From Dolomitihabitans soli (GTDB lineage: Bacteria > Actinomycetota > Actinomycetes > Streptosporangiales > Streptosporangiaceae): 64,000 nucleotides of DNA. This document shows, in pieces, positions 25,835 to 34,528 of this stretch. Both the position numbers and the translations under genes were made by a program. Positions within the stretch are counted from its first letter, which is position 1. Every line of letters starts with the position of its first letter. Where the stretch lies: the NCBI RefSeq assembly GCF_022213955.1, contig NZ_JAKNTW010000001.1, forward strand, positions 682,001-746,000, in the 5' to 3' direction. The notes beneath the pieces were generated by a model. The model had not been told where the DNA came from. It saw only the letters and a list, made by a program, of their open reading frames with translations, and did not search any database.

Positions 25835-27259
25835 ATGACAGACAGGATCACGCCACGCCGTACGAAGGTCGGGCTCGTGGCGGGTGGGCTGGGAGCCTAC
25901 TGGCCCCAGTTCCCCGACCTGCTCCCGCAGCTTCAGAAATCGGCCGGGCGCGTGTCCGAGCGGATGAACGAGCTGGGCTGCGACGTCGTGGACGTCGGGT
26001 TCATCTCGGACGCACAGGAGGGGGCGGCCGCGGCGGAGAAGTTGCGCGCGGCCGGTTGCGACATCATCGTCGGGTTCCTGACGACGTACATGACGGCGAC
26101 GATGCTGGTGCCCGTGGCGCAGCGCAGCGGCGCCCCCGTGCTGCTGATCAACCTGCAGCCCACCGAGTCGATGGACCACGAGAACTTCGACACGGGCCAG
26201 TGGCTGGCGTACTGCGGGGCGTGCCCGTTGCCGGAGATGGCCAACGCGTTCATGCGCGCGGGCATCCCGTTCAGGTCCGTCTCCGGCTACCTGGAGGACG
26301 AGCGGGCCTGGACCAGGATCGCCGGCTGGGTGCGGGCCGCCGGGGTGCGCGGGGCGCTGCGCGGCGGTCGGCACGGGCTGATGGGCCACCTCTACCCGGG
26401 CATGCTCGACGTCGCGACCGACCTCACGCTGGTGCCGGTCAACCTCGGCGGGCACGTGGAGGTGCTGGAGTTCGACGACCTGCGGGTGCGGGTGGAGAAG
26501 GTCACGGACGCGGAGACGACGGACCGGATGGCCTTGGCCCGCGAGGTGTTCGAACTGGCCGACTCGGTGGACGAGGCCGACTTCGCCTGGGCGGCCAAGG
26601 TCTCGGTCGGCCTGGACCGCCTGGTCGAGGACTTCGAGCTGGACAGCCTGGCCTACTACCACCGGGGTCTCGACGGTGAGATGCACGAGCGGCTCGGCGC
26701 GGGCATGATCCTGGGCTCCTCGCTGCTCACCGCGCGCGGCGTCCCGGCGGCGGGGGAGTACGAGCTGCGCACCTCGCTGGCCATGATGATCATGGACCGG
26801 CTCGGCGCGGGCGGTTCCTTCACCGAGTTGCAGGCGCTCGACTTCCTGCGCGGCCACGTCGAGATGGGCCACGACGGCCCCGCGCACCTGGCGATCAGCT
26901 CGCACCGGCCGCTGCTCCGCGGGCTGGGCGTCTACCACGGCAAGCGCGGCTGGGGCGTCTCGGTCGAGTTCGACGTGGCCCACGGCCCGGTGACGCTGCT
27001 CGGCCTGCTGCAGAAGCGGGACGGGCGGTTCGCGTTCGTCGTGTCCGAGGGCGAGGTCGTGGACGGCCCGCACCTGAAGATCGGCAACACCACCTCGCGG
27101 GTCGATTTCGGCTGTGACCCCGGCGAGTGGACCGATGCCTGGAGCGCCACCGGGATCTCGCACCACTGGGCCCTGGGCACGGGGCACCGGGCGGCGGAGT
27201 TGCGCGCCCTGGCCGACCTGATGGACCTGGAGTTCGTCGAGGTGGCGCCGCGCCGTTGA
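25835..27259 (+). CDS. L-arabinose/L-fucose isomerase-like protein
   Basis: A 474-residue protein of the FucI/AraA superfamily. The N-terminal sugar-isomerase domain starts VGLVAGGLGAYWPQFPDLLPQLQ, the middle contains the DIIVGFLTTYMTATM and LLINLQP segments, and the C-terminal domain has GHDGPAHLAISSHRP with candidate metal His and RVDFGCDPGEWTDAW. In pathway terms it would convert an aldose to a ketose. The operon already encodes a rhamnose isomerase of a different fold, so this one may serve L-fucose, L-arabinose or another hydrolysis product. Substrate is not certain. Confidence 0.75.
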   Translation: MTDRITPRRTKVGLVAGGLGAYWPQFPDLLPQLQKSAGRVSERMNELGCDVVDVGFISDAQEGAAAAEKLRAAGCDIIVGFLTTYMTATMLVPVAQRSGAPVLLINLQPTESMDHENFDTGQWLAYCGACPLPEMANAFMRAGIPFRSVSGYLEDERAWTRIAGWVRAAGVRGALRGGRHGLMGHLYPGMLDVATDLTLVPVNLGGHVEVLEFDDLRVRVEKVTDAETTDRMALAREVFELADSVDEADFAWAAKVSVGLDRLVEDFELDSLAYYHRGLDGEMHERLGAGMILGSSLLTARGVPAAGEYELRTSLAMMIMDRLGAGGSFTELQALDFLRGHVEMGHDGPAHLAISSHRPLLRGLGVYHGKRGWGVSVEFDVAHGPVTLLGLLQKRDGRFAFVVSEGEVVDGPHLKIGNTTSRVDFGCDPGEWTDAWSATGISHHWALGTGHRAAELRALADLMDLEFVEVAPRR

Positions 27260-27314
27260 CACTCGCTCCGAGTGAGCCATAATGTCCGTAGAATCTGATT
27301 AAAACGTTTTTATC
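27256..27314 (+). promoter_or_regulatory. Internal promoter and operator before rhaI
   Basis: TTGACA (27256-27261), a 16-bp spacer and CATAAT (27278-27283) make a good promoter. GATTAAAACGTTTTTATC (27297-27314) follows, an almost perfect 18-bp palindrome with one mismatched pair. It is the best copy of the recurring operator and places rhaI and the aldolase gene under separate control. Confidence 0.75.
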
Positions 27315-27325
27315 TGGGGAGATGC

Positions 27326-28477
27326 ATGGACGCCGTCAAGTCGGCGCTGCGCGGGCAGCGGATCGAGACGCCTTCGTGGGCGTACGGGAACTCCGGCACC
27401 CGGTTCAAGGTGTTCGCCCAGCAAGGCGTGCCGCGCGACCCGTTCGAGAAGCTCGCGGACGCCGCACAGGTGCACGCGTTCACCGGAGTGGCGCCGACGG
27501 TCGCGCTGCACATCCCCTGGGACAAGGTCGGCGACTACGCCGCCCTCGCCGCCCACGCCCGTGAGGCGGGGGTGGAGATCGGCGCGATCAACTCCAACGT
27601 GTTCCAGGACGACGACTACAAGCTGGGCAGCGTCACCCACCCCGACCCGGCGGTCCGCCGCAAGGCGCTGGACCACCTGCTCGACTGCGTCGACATCATG
27701 GACGCCACCGGTTCGAAGATCCTGAAGCTGTGGTTCTCCGACGGGACGAACTACCCCGGCCAGGACGACATCAGGGCCCGGCAGGACCGGCTGGCCGAGG
27801 CGCTGGCCGCCGTCTACGACCGGCTCGGCGACGACCAGCGCTTCCTGCTGGAGTACAAGCTGTTCGAGCCCGCCTTCTACACCACCGACGTGCCCGACTG
27901 GGGCACCGCCTACGCGCACTGCCTGAAGCTGGGGGACAAGGCGCAGGTCGTGGTCGACACCGGGCACCACGCGCCGGGCACCAACATCGAGTTCATCGTC
28001 GCCTTCCTGCTGCGGGAGGGGAAGCTGGGCGGCTTCGACTTCAACTCGCGCTTCTACGCCGACGACGACCTGATGGTGGGGGCCGCCGACCCCTTCCAGC
28101 TCTTCCGGATCATGTACGAGGTGATCGCGGGCGGCGGGCTCGGCCCGCACGTGGCGTTCATGCTCGACCAGTGCCACAACATCGAGCCGAAGGTCCCCGG
28201 CCAGATCCGCTCGGTGATGAACGTGCAGGAGGCCACCGCCAAGGCGCTGCTCGTCGACCGGGACGCCCTGGCCGCCGCCCAGTCGGCCGGTGACGTGCTC
28301 GGCGCCAACGCGGTGCTGATGGACGCCTACAACACCGACGTCCGCCCGCTGCTCGCCGAACTGCGCGAGGAGATGGGGCTGGCTCCCGACCCGATGGCCG
28401 CCTACGCGCGGTCCGGCTACTTCGAGAAGATCTCCGCCGCCCGGGTCGGCGGCGCGCAGGCGGGCTGGGGGGCCTGA
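27326..28477 (+). CDS. rhaI: L-rhamnose isomerase (Pseudomonas-type)
   Basis: A 383-residue TIM-barrel isomerase converting L-rhamnose to L-rhamnulose. Features are [14 protein letters not shown] at the N-terminus, LHIPWDK, the metal-site segments [13 protein letters not shown] and [30 protein letters not shown] and [15 protein letters not shown]. This is the Pseudomonas stutzeri/Bacillus RhaI class, not E. coli RhaA. A GGGGAG site precedes the ATG. The stop overlaps the ATG of the next gene. Confidence 0.92.
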   Translation: MDAVKSALRGQRIETPSWAYGNSGTRFKVFAQQGVPRDPFEKLADAAQVHAFTGVAPTVALHIPWDKVGDYAALAAHAREAGVEIGAINSNVFQDDDYKLGSVTHPDPAVRRKALDHLLDCVDIMDATGSKILKLWFSDGTNYPGQDDIRARQDRLAEALAAVYDRLGDDQRFLLEYKLFEPAFYTTDVPDWGTAYAHCLKLGDKAQVVVDTGHHAPGTNIEFIVAFLLREGKLGGFDFNSRFYADDDLMVGAADPFQLFRIMYEVIAGGGLGPHVAFMLDQCHNIEPKVPGQIRSVMNVQEATAKALLVDRDALAAAQSAGDVLGANAVLMDAYNTDVRPLLAELREEMGLAPDPMAAYARSGYFEKISAARVGGAQAGWGA

Positions 28478-30507
28478 TGGACATCGGCGAACTGCTCGAC
28501 CGCTGCCACGAACTGGGCGCGGACCCGCGCAACACCAACTACGCCGGGGGCAACGCCTCCGCCAAGGGCCCGGCCGTCGACCCGGTCACCGGGACCGACA
28601 TCGAGCTGATGTGGGTCAAGGGCTCGGGCGGCGACCTCGGCACCCTGAAGGAGAGCGGCCTGGCCGTACTCCGCCTGGACCGGCTACACGCGCTCAAGGA
28701 CGTCTACCCGGGTGTCGAGCGCGAGGACGAGATGGTCGCCGCGTTCGACTTCTGCCTGCACGGCAGGGGAGGCGCGGCCCCGTCGATCGACACCGCGATG
28801 CACGGCCTGGTGGACGCCCCGCACGTCGACCACCTGCACCCCGACGCGGGCATCGCGATCGCCACGGCGCAGGACGGCCCCGAGCTGACCCGCCGCGTGT
28901 TCGGCGACCGGGTGGTGTGGGTGCCGTGGCGGCGTCCCGGCTTCCAGCTCGGGCTCGACATCGCCGCGATCAAGGCGGAGAACCCGCAGGCCATCGGCGT
29001 GATCCTCGGCGGACACGGGATCACCGCGTGGGGGACGACCAGCGAGGAGTGCCGCGACCGCTCCCTTGAGATCATCCGTACGGCGGAGCGGTACCTCGCC
29101 GAGCACGGCCGCCCCGACCCGTTCGGCGCGGTCGTGGGCCCGGCGCTGCCCGAGGCGGCCAGGCGGGAGCGCGCCGCCGCGCTGTTCCCGGTGATCCGCG
29201 GCCTCGCCTCCACCGACGCGCGGCAGGTCGGCCACTACACCGACAGCCCCGAGGTGCTCGACTTCCTGGCGCGGAGCAGGCACCCGGAGCTCGCCGCCCT
29301 CGGCACCTCCTGCCCCGACCACTTCCTGCGCACCAAGGTCGCCCCCCTGGTGCTCGACCTGCCCGGTGACGCCCCGATCGACGACGTCGTGACCAGGCTC
29401 GGCGAGCTGCACGCCGCCTACCGGGAGGACTACCGGGCCTACTACGAGCGGCACGCCCTCACCGGCTCGCCGCCGATGCGCGGCGCGGACCCGGCGATCG
29501 TGCTCGTCCCCGGCGTCGGCATGTTCAGCTTCGGCAAGGACAAGCAGACGGCCAGGGTCGCCGGCGAGTTCTACGTCAACGCGATCAACGTGATGCGCGG
29601 GGCCGAGTCGGTCTCGCGTTACCAGCCGATCGAGGAGTCGGAGAAGTTCCGGATCGAGTACTGGGACCTGGAGGAGGCCAAGCTCCGCCGGATGCCCGCC
29701 CCCCGGCCGCTCGCCACCCGGATCGCCCTGGTGACCGGCGGCGGTTCGGGCATCGGCGCCGCCACCGCCAGGAAGCTCGCCGCCGAGGGCGCCTGCGTGG
29801 TGATCGCCGACCGTGACCTGGGCGCCGCCGAGAAGGTGGCCGCCGAACTGGGCGCCAAGGCCCTGCGCGCCACCGACGTCGCGGTGGCCGTCGAGGTGGA
29901 CGTCACCTCCGAGGACCAGGTCGCGTCCGCCGTACGGCAGGCCGTACTGGCCTTCGGCGGGGTGGACCTCGTGGTGAACAACGCCGGCCTGTCGCTGTCG
30001 CGCTCCCTGCTGGAGACGACCGTGGACGACTGGGACCTGCAGCACGACGTGATGGCCCGCGGCTCGTTCCTGGTCTCCCGGGAGACCGCCCGCGTCATGA
30101 TCGACCAGGCGATGGGCGGGGAGATCGTCTACATCTCCTCCAAGAACGCCGTCTTCGCCGGGCCGAACAACGTCGCGTACGGCGCCGCCAAGGCCGACCA
30201 GGCGCACCAGGTCCGGTTGCTCGCCGCCGAACTGGGCGAGCACGGCATCAGGGTCAACGGCATCAACCCCGACGGGGTGGTGCGCGGCTCCGGCATCTTC
30301 GCCTCCGGCTGGGGCGCGAACCGGGCCGCGGTCTACGGGGTGGCGGAGGAGAAGCTGGGCGAGTTCTACGCCCAGCGCACCCTCCTCAAGCGCGAGGTCC
30401 TCCCCGAGCACATCGCCACCGCCGTCTTCCACCTCACCCAGCTCACCCACACCACCGGCCTGCACATCCCGGTGGACGCCGGAGTGGCCGCGGCCTTCCT
30501 CCGCTAG
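28477..30507 (+). CDS. rhaEW: Bifunctional rhamnulose-1-phosphate aldolase/lactaldehyde dehydrogenase
   Basis: A 676-residue fusion. Residues 1 to about 400 are a class II aldolase domain, with the zinc-binding HVDHLHPDAG and GGHGITAWG. Residues about 410-676 are a short-chain dehydrogenase with the nucleotide motif VTGGGSGIGAAT, NNAG and the catalytic Y-x3-K in NVAYGAAKAD. The fusion splits L-rhamnulose-1-phosphate and oxidises the L-lactaldehyde, as in Bacillus YuxG-type proteins. The aldolase needs a phosphorylated substrate, but no rhamnulokinase gene is in the window. A terminator follows. Confidence 0.92.
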   Translation: MDIGELLDRCHELGADPRNTNYAGGNASAKGPAVDPVTGTDIELMWVKGSGGDLGTLKESGLAVLRLDRLHALKDVYPGVEREDEMVAAFDFCLHGRGGAAPSIDTAMHGLVDAPHVDHLHPDAGIAIATAQDGPELTRRVFGDRVVWVPWRRPGFQLGLDIAAIKAENPQAIGVILGGHGITAWGTTSEECRDRSLEIIRTAERYLAEHGRPDPFGAVVGPALPEAARRERAAALFPVIRGLASTDARQVGHYTDSPEVLDFLARSRHPELAALGTSCPDHFLRTKVAPLVLDLPGDAPIDDVVTRLGELHAAYREDYRAYYERHALTGSPPMRGADPAIVLVPGVGMFSFGKDKQTARVAGEFYVNAINVMRGAESVSRYQPIEESEKFRIEYWDLEEAKLRRMPAPRPLATRIALVTGGGSGIGAATARKLAAEGACVVIADRDLGAAEKVAAELGAKALRATDVAVAVEVDVTSEDQVASAVRQAVLAFGGVDLVVNNAGLSLSRSLLETTVDDWDLQHDVMARGSFLVSRETARVMIDQAMGGEIVYISSKNAVFAGPNNVAYGAAKADQAHQVRLLAAELGEHGIRVNGINPDGVVRGSGIFASGWGANRAAVYGVAEEKLGEFYAQRTLLKREVLPEHIATAVFHLTQLTHTTGLHIPVDAGVAAAFLR

Positions 30508-30518
30508 CCGTACCGTCT

Positions 30519-30561
30519 CCACCGGCCGGGTCGCCGCCGAGCGTGGCGGCCCGGCCGGTGG
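30519..30561 (+). terminator. Terminator of the rhamnose operon
   Basis: CCACCGGCCGGG (30519-30530) pairs with CCCGGCCGGTGG (30550-30561), and an inner GCCGCC/GGCGGC stem extends it. It starts 12 bp after the aldolase/dehydrogenase stop. Confidence 0.85.
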
Positions 30562-30659
30562 CGTGGCCGGGTCGTGGCGGCGCAGTCTGGGCGCGAGTCC
30601 GACCTATCGGCTTCTCAAGCGCGTCGACCTCATTCCCGGAACCGCGGGAACGTCTCTGC

Positions 30660-31544
30660 CTACAGGGCGGCGCGGACCTGGCGGATGTGCTCGGGGGTGG
30701 TACGGCAGCAGCCGCCGATGAGTGAGGCGCCTGCGTCCCGCCAGTCCTTGGCCGCCGCGCCGAACTCCAGCGGGTCGGCCAGCCCGAGCCACCGGTGGTT
30801 CGCGGCGTCCCAGCTCTCCCCGGAGTTGGGGTAGGCGACGGCGGGCAGGTTGGCGATCTGGCCGATCAGTCCGGGCACCAGGCGGGGCGGGGTGCAGTTC
30901 ACGCCGACCGCCACCACCTGGGAGCTGCCGGCGAAGAGGGCGGCGCACTCGGCGAGCGGCGTGCCGTCGCTGATGTGCCGCTCGTCCCTGCCGGTGAAAC
31001 TCACCCACGCGCGCACGTCCGGCGTCTCGGCGAGCAGCCGGGCGAGCGCCCTGGCCTCCGGGTACGAAGGGATGGTCTCGCAGGCCAGCAGGTCGGCCCC
31101 GGTATCCGCGAGGATCTCCCACCGTGGCCGGTGCCAGCCGAGCAGCGCCTCCTCGTCCAGCCCGCCGTAGTCGCCGGTGTACTCCGAGCCGTCGGCGAGA
31201 TAGGCCCCGTACGGCCCGACGCTGGCCGCCACCAGCCCGCCGCCCGCCTCGTCCCTGGCCTGGGCGGCGAGTTCGACCGACAGCCGGATCAGCCGCGCGG
31301 ACTCGGCTCGCGACAGACCGCGTCTGGCGAAGCCGGTCAGGCTCGCCTGGTAGCTGGCCGTCGTCGCGACGTCCGCTCCTGCGGCGAAGTAGTCGCGGTG
31401 CACCCGCCGGATCAGCTCCGGGTTCTCCACCAGCAGTTTCGCCGACCACAGCTCGTCGCGCAGGTCGGCACCCAGCGCTTCGAGGTGAGTGGCCAGCCCT
31501 CCATCCAGAACCAGGATGTTCTTGTCATACCCCCCAGTACTCAC
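30660..31544 (-). CDS. mmuM: Homocysteine S-methyltransferase
   Basis: A 294-residue cobalamin-independent methyltransferase that makes methionine from homocysteine and S-methylmethionine or SAM. It has LVLDGGLATHLEALG at the N-terminus and the zinc cysteines in VGVNCTPP and the C-terminal GGCCRTTPEHI. The GTG at 31544 gives the usual family N-terminus; an ATG 13 codons upstream (31583) would add a Ser-rich tail. It is monocistronic, and I see no SAM riboswitch upstream. Confidence 0.88.
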   Translation of the reverse strand: MSTGGYDKNILVLDGGLATHLEALGADLRDELWSAKLLVENPELIRRVHRDYFAAGADVATTASYQASLTGFARRGLSRAESARLIRLSVELAAQARDEAGGGLVAASVGPYGAYLADGSEYTGDYGGLDEEALLGWHRPRWEILADTGADLLACETIPSYPEARALARLLAETPDVRAWVSFTGRDERHISDGTPLAECAALFAGSSQVVAVGVNCTPPRLVPGLIGQIANLPAVAYPNSGESWDAANHRWLGLADPLEFGAAAKDWRDAGASLIGGCCRTTPEHIRQVRAAL

Positions 31545-31663
31545 CGAGTCAGCGTACGTGCTCGACCTGCTGGTAGAACCCAAGGAGACGGCTCGGGAGG
31601 GGGTCTCGGCCGACGGCTGTTCGGGCGCACGTCCAGCTGTCGCAGGCTGCCGGTGAACGGCGC

Positions 31664-31700
31664 GAGGCCGCCCCCACCGGGAGCCCTGGGGGGCGGCCTC
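31664..31700 (-). terminator. Terminator after the tandem-repeat protein
   Basis: GAGGCCGCCCCC (31664-31675) and GGGGGCGGCCTC (31689-31700) form a perfect 12-bp stem with a 13-base loop, 43 bp downstream of the stop of the minus-strand secreted protein. Confidence 0.75.
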
Positions 31701-31742
31701 GGGACGGGGATTCGCCGTCCTGGAGCCAGGTGTGCCTGACGG

Positions 31743-32612
31743 TTAGTTCTTGCTCCAGATCGCCGCGAAGCGGTCGCCCTCGGTGTCCATGACCGTAGGA
31801 CGGTAGCCCAGGGCCTTCAGTTCGGTGGACTTCAGCGTGTAGGTGAGACGGGAGAGGTTCAGGTGCTCCTTCAGCCCGCTCACGTTGCCCTTGCTCCACA
31901 CGGTGGTGTAAAGGTTGCCGGGCTCGATGGCCATGAGCACCGGCCGCAGGCCCTGCTGCACTCGCTTGGCGAGCTCCAGGGTGCGCTGCTCGAGGTTCTG
32001 ACTCGTGGTCACCTGGGAGGTCACGTTGGCGTTCCCGACCACCCAGACGGCCGCGTAGAGCGGCTGCTCGACGGTGCCGTACACGTTGATCGAGGAGATG
32101 ACCATGCCCAGCGAGCCGAGCCTGGCGTTGAGGGCGGTGAACGCCTCCTTGGTCAGGCCGAGCTTGGACTGGATCTTGCTGGTGGTCTTCTCAAGGACCG
32201 CCGCGAAGATCGCGCCGGAGCCGGTTCCGGTGCCGGAGATCAAGGTGGGCTGGAAGCCCGACTTGGTCAGTTCCGTGATGCGCTTCTGCAACTCGGTGGC
32301 CGACAGGCCCTGCAGGACATTGACCTTGCGGGCGGTGTCCTTGACCCACACGGACGCGTACCGCGGGCTGGCGGCGTTGGTCACACTCAGCGCCGACGGG
32401 ACATAACCCTGGCCCAGGAGGTCCTTCACCTTCTGGAGGTGATCGGTCAAGGGCAGGTTCTGCAGGGAGAGAAAGTCCAGCGGCAGGTTCTGGGTGCTCT
32501 GGACGGCCGCGGGGGTGGCGGCGGCCGCAGGGGTGGCGAGAGCGGCCAGGGGGGCGAGAGACGCGGCGAGGGCCGTGGTGAGGGCGACGATCCTCGGGGT
32601 GGTACTCCTCAT
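31743..32612 (-). CDS. Secreted protein with five BTRD1-like tandem repeats
   Basis: A 289-residue exported protein. The signal peptide is MRSTTPRIVALTTALAASL through ATPAAAA. The mature part has about five repeats of 45-50 residues with the pattern G-Y/F-x-P-x-x-x-(S/T)...(Y/F)-A-(A/S)-V-W: GYVPSALSV...YASVWVKD, GFQPTLISG...FAAVLEK, GMVISSINV...YAAVWVVG, GLRPVLMAI...YTTVWSKG and GYRPTVMDT...FAAIWSKN. This resembles bacterial tandem repeat domain 1, known from secreted hydrolases. No catalytic domain is attached here. The ATG at 32612 was chosen over one nine codons upstream. Confidence 0.75.
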   Translation of the reverse strand: MRSTTPRIVALTTALAASLAPLAALATPAAAATPAAVQSTQNLPLDFLSLQNLPLTDHLQKVKDLLGQGYVPSALSVTNAASPRYASVWVKDTARKVNVLQGLSATELQKRITELTKSGFQPTLISGTGTGSGAIFAAVLEKTTSKIQSKLGLTKEAFTALNARLGSLGMVISSINVYGTVEQPLYAAVWVVGNANVTSQVTTSQNLEQRTLELAKRVQQGLRPVLMAIEPGNLYTTVWSKGNVSGLKEHLNLSRLTYTLKSTELKALGYRPTVMDTEGDRFAAIWSKN

Positions 32613-32844
32613 GATCCTCCTAAGTAAAGGTTGTCCCAAAATTTCGGACGAGAAAGGACCATAACAGGGGAGAGGAGGGGGTTGACTACCCTTTGGCAGT
32701 AATTGACGCCAGGGAGTTGCAGAGCATGAGTTCGGCTCGCCCGGGACGGTTCGCCGCCATGTCGTGCCTGAGCAGGGAGATCTTCAGATTCGCCGCCAAG
32801 TCACCGGATTCCTCGTGCGTGCGGATCGCTGACCAGAACGCTGA

Positions 32845-33075
32845 CAAACGGGATGGGTTGCTTGTCCGAGGCCGCCTCGCGTTTCACCTGGAACCAGGCC
32901 GACCTGCCCGCCTCGCCATCGCGTCGAATCGCCTCACTGGACCGCCAGGACGTCCACCAGTCAGAGTCCACGTCCACCGTTGTCCTCCGCCGCCCGCGCC
33001 TGTACGGCCGGGGCGCACTCGCGACCGCCCCATCGTCGGTCACCCCCACCTGAACCGTCCCGGAGACGCGTGGCA
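32845..33075 (-). pseudogene. Decayed HATPase (anti-sigma-type) gene remnant
   Basis: Read on the minus strand, GTVQVGVTDDGAVASAP (about 33010-33060) matches the intact ATPase at 51137. After a frameshift the next frame reads EDNGGRGL, stop, LVDVLAVQ, stop, G. Both Trp codons of the family pattern GGRGLWLVDxLAxxWG have become TGA. A further frameshift leads to AGRSAWFQVKREAA. Two frameshifts and two nonsense codons show it is dead. The N-terminal half is missing. Confidence 0.8.
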
Positions 33076-33109
33076 TTTCGTTTATCTTTACGCCGGTTTC
33101 TGCTTTATG

Positions 33110-33365
33110 CGCGCGCCTCCGACATGACGATGTCGGCCGCGTTGCGAGCGCGCCATTTACCGGGCCGCGATGAAATATCCACCATGGTCGCCGGGTGGGC
33201 CCCATTGATGCTTGCGCCATACGACTTGACGCGAACTGGAGCCACGGATTCCGGTCAAATCACCAGGAACGGTTGTCCGGTCGCGGACAGGTCAGGGAGG
33301 TGGAAACGCCGAGATCGCGCAGGTCCCAGCCCTCCGGTCAGCCGAATGAATCGCTCGTACTGCCT
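33110..33365 (-). pseudogene. Remnant of the small protein paired with the ATPase
   Basis: The minus-strand reading YERFIRLTGGLGPARSRRF and ATGQPFLVI-stop aligns with YERLIHLIRLDRDLRALGV and LLTGHPFLEV in the intact 116-residue protein at 51559-51909. Gene order relative to the ATPase remnant is the same as in the intact module. Several frameshifts and stops are present. Confidence 0.7.
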
Positions 33366-33396
33366 GCCGGATCGAGGGAGGATTGCGACCGACTAC

Positions 33397-33470
33397 GGGC
33401 TTGTGACCTCTATCAAGAACCGATACGAAGCCACACGACTATGGGGCGTGTCCTGAGCAAGAATCCCTCG
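33397..33470 (+). pseudogene. C-terminal stub of an XRE/DUF5753 regulator
   Basis: The bases encode TSIKNRYEATRLWGVS-stop, aligned with ASIWNRYEAIRLWAYPEHVS at the end of the intact regulator (52126-52953). Nucleotide identity continues past the stop (CCCTCGAAAATGAT against CCCTCAAAATGAT). The helix-turn-helix part is absent, so about 90% of the gene has been deleted. Confidence 0.75.
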
Positions 33471-33495
33471 AAAATGATCGCGAAACGAGTCACTA

Positions 33496-33657
33496 ATGGG
33501 CCAGAGCGCCGCCCTGTGGCGAAAGTCGTCACGCTCTTCGGACAACGGCGGCCAGTGTGGCGAGGTCCTCTGCCGCGAACACTTCCTCACCCCGGTGTGG
33601 TGGCAAGACGGCCGGCCGGTCGCGGGTCCCATCGAGGAACGCCACCCAGTCCGATGA
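33496..33657 (+). pseudogene. Truncated DUF397 gene
   Basis: A 53-codon frame starts with SAALWRKSSRSSDNGGQCGEV, almost identical to the DUF397 protein at 52944-53144 (SAALWRKSSRSSDNGGQCVEV). After that it diverges (LCREHFLTPVWWQDG) and lacks the conserved VRDSKNPDGP and W-x-AFL parts. It lies in the same place relative to the XRE stub as in the intact module. It could still be translated, but the domain is broken. Confidence 0.75.
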
Positions 33658-33818
33658 GGAGCGGCCGCCAACCGCACCTTTCCATGGCAGGTTCGTGAAA
33701 GCTGCCTGGACCGTCCTGCGTCATCCTCGCTGAGCGGGGTCGGTCCCGGCGGAAACCGTTTCCGTTGGCTTGGGCTCTTGCGCCAGCATGCCGGAGTGAC
33801 CTTGCTATGGAGGCCCTG

Positions 33819-34316
33819 ATGGATGATGCGAGCCCTGAGCCCAGGCTGATCTTGCTGTGCGGGCTGCCTGGCTCCGGGAAGACGACGCTGGCCAGGCGCT
33901 TTGCGAGAGAAATTCCAGCGGTGCGTCTGTGTCCGGACGAATGGATGGCTGATCTCGGCATCGACCTGTTCGATGAACCCACGCGCGACCGGCTTGAGAG
34001 GCGATTTTGGGAGCATGCTCAGGATCTGTTGAGGCTAGGCCAGAGTGTGATCTTGGAGTTCGGCTTCTGGGGGCGTACTGAGCGGGATGAGAAGCGTTTG
34101 GGCGCGCGTGCACTCGGCCTTCCCGTCGAGTTGCACTATCTGGCTCCGCCGATCGATGAGCTGTGGCGCCGCCTCGAAGCCCGCAACGAGCAGGGGTCGC
34201 CGGGGACGGTCCCGGTCAGCCGCGAGTTGCTTGAGGAGTATGGGAAGCTCTTCCAGGCCCCCGACGACGATGAGCTTGCTCTTTTCGACGAACCGCCTGC
34301 GGGCCGACGTGGATGA
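33819..34316 (+). CDS. P-loop kinase/ATPase (AAA_33, zeta-toxin-like fold)
   Basis: A 165-residue protein with Walker A GLPGSGKTTLARR near residue 13 and a kinase-like DEWMADLGIDLFDE, ILEFGFW (Walker B-like) and WRRLEARN lid. This is the general layout of small-molecule or nucleotide kinases of the AAA_33 group, sometimes resistance kinases. The start at 33819 is favoured by GGAGG five bases upstream; the ATG at 33807 is an alternative. Base composition looks less GC-biased than the flanks, in keeping with a variable region. Confidence 0.78.
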   Translation: MDDASPEPRLILLCGLPGSGKTTLARRFAREIPAVRLCPDEWMADLGIDLFDEPTRDRLERRFWEHAQDLLRLGQSVILEFGFWGRTERDEKRLGARALGLPVELHYLAPPIDELWRRLEARNEQGSPGTVPVSRELLEEYGKLFQAPDDDELALFDEPPAGRRG

Positions 34317-34477
34317 CCGGCTGCTTGCGGTGCGGGCGCGGGCAGACGAGTGACGCGAAGGCCGTCCTGGTCGCTGGCTCGGTGAACCTGGCTTCCAGGT
34401 CGGACCTCATCTGGGTCTGCAGGCTGGTGTTCTGGTGCCGGACCGCCTGCCGCGACGAGTGGCCCGCACGGTTCTGA
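34313..34477 (+). CDS. Small cysteine-rich (zinc-ribbon-like) protein
   Basis: A 54-residue frame beginning at an ATG that overlaps the kinase stop (ATGA). It has CLRCG at residues 4-8 and further cysteines in WVCRLVFWCRTACRDEW. The two Cys pairs separated by about 30 residues resemble small actinobacterial zinc-ribbon proteins. Overlap with the kinase gene suggests translational coupling. No other evidence of expression can be seen. Confidence 0.45.
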   Translation: MTGCLRCGRGQTSDAKAVLVAGSVNLASRSDLIWVCRLVFWCRTACRDEWPARF

Positions 34478-34528
34478 GGGGGCCGGGGCGCAGCAATGCG
34501 CTCCGGCTACCCGACGATTCCTGAGCCG

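Noticed and set aside
33595-33690. Minus-strand reading SSSDWVAFLDGTRD that resembles a DUF397 C-terminus
   Set aside because: It is short, lies opposite the truncated DUF397 frame, and lacks the rest of the domain; it may be chance or an inverted fragment.
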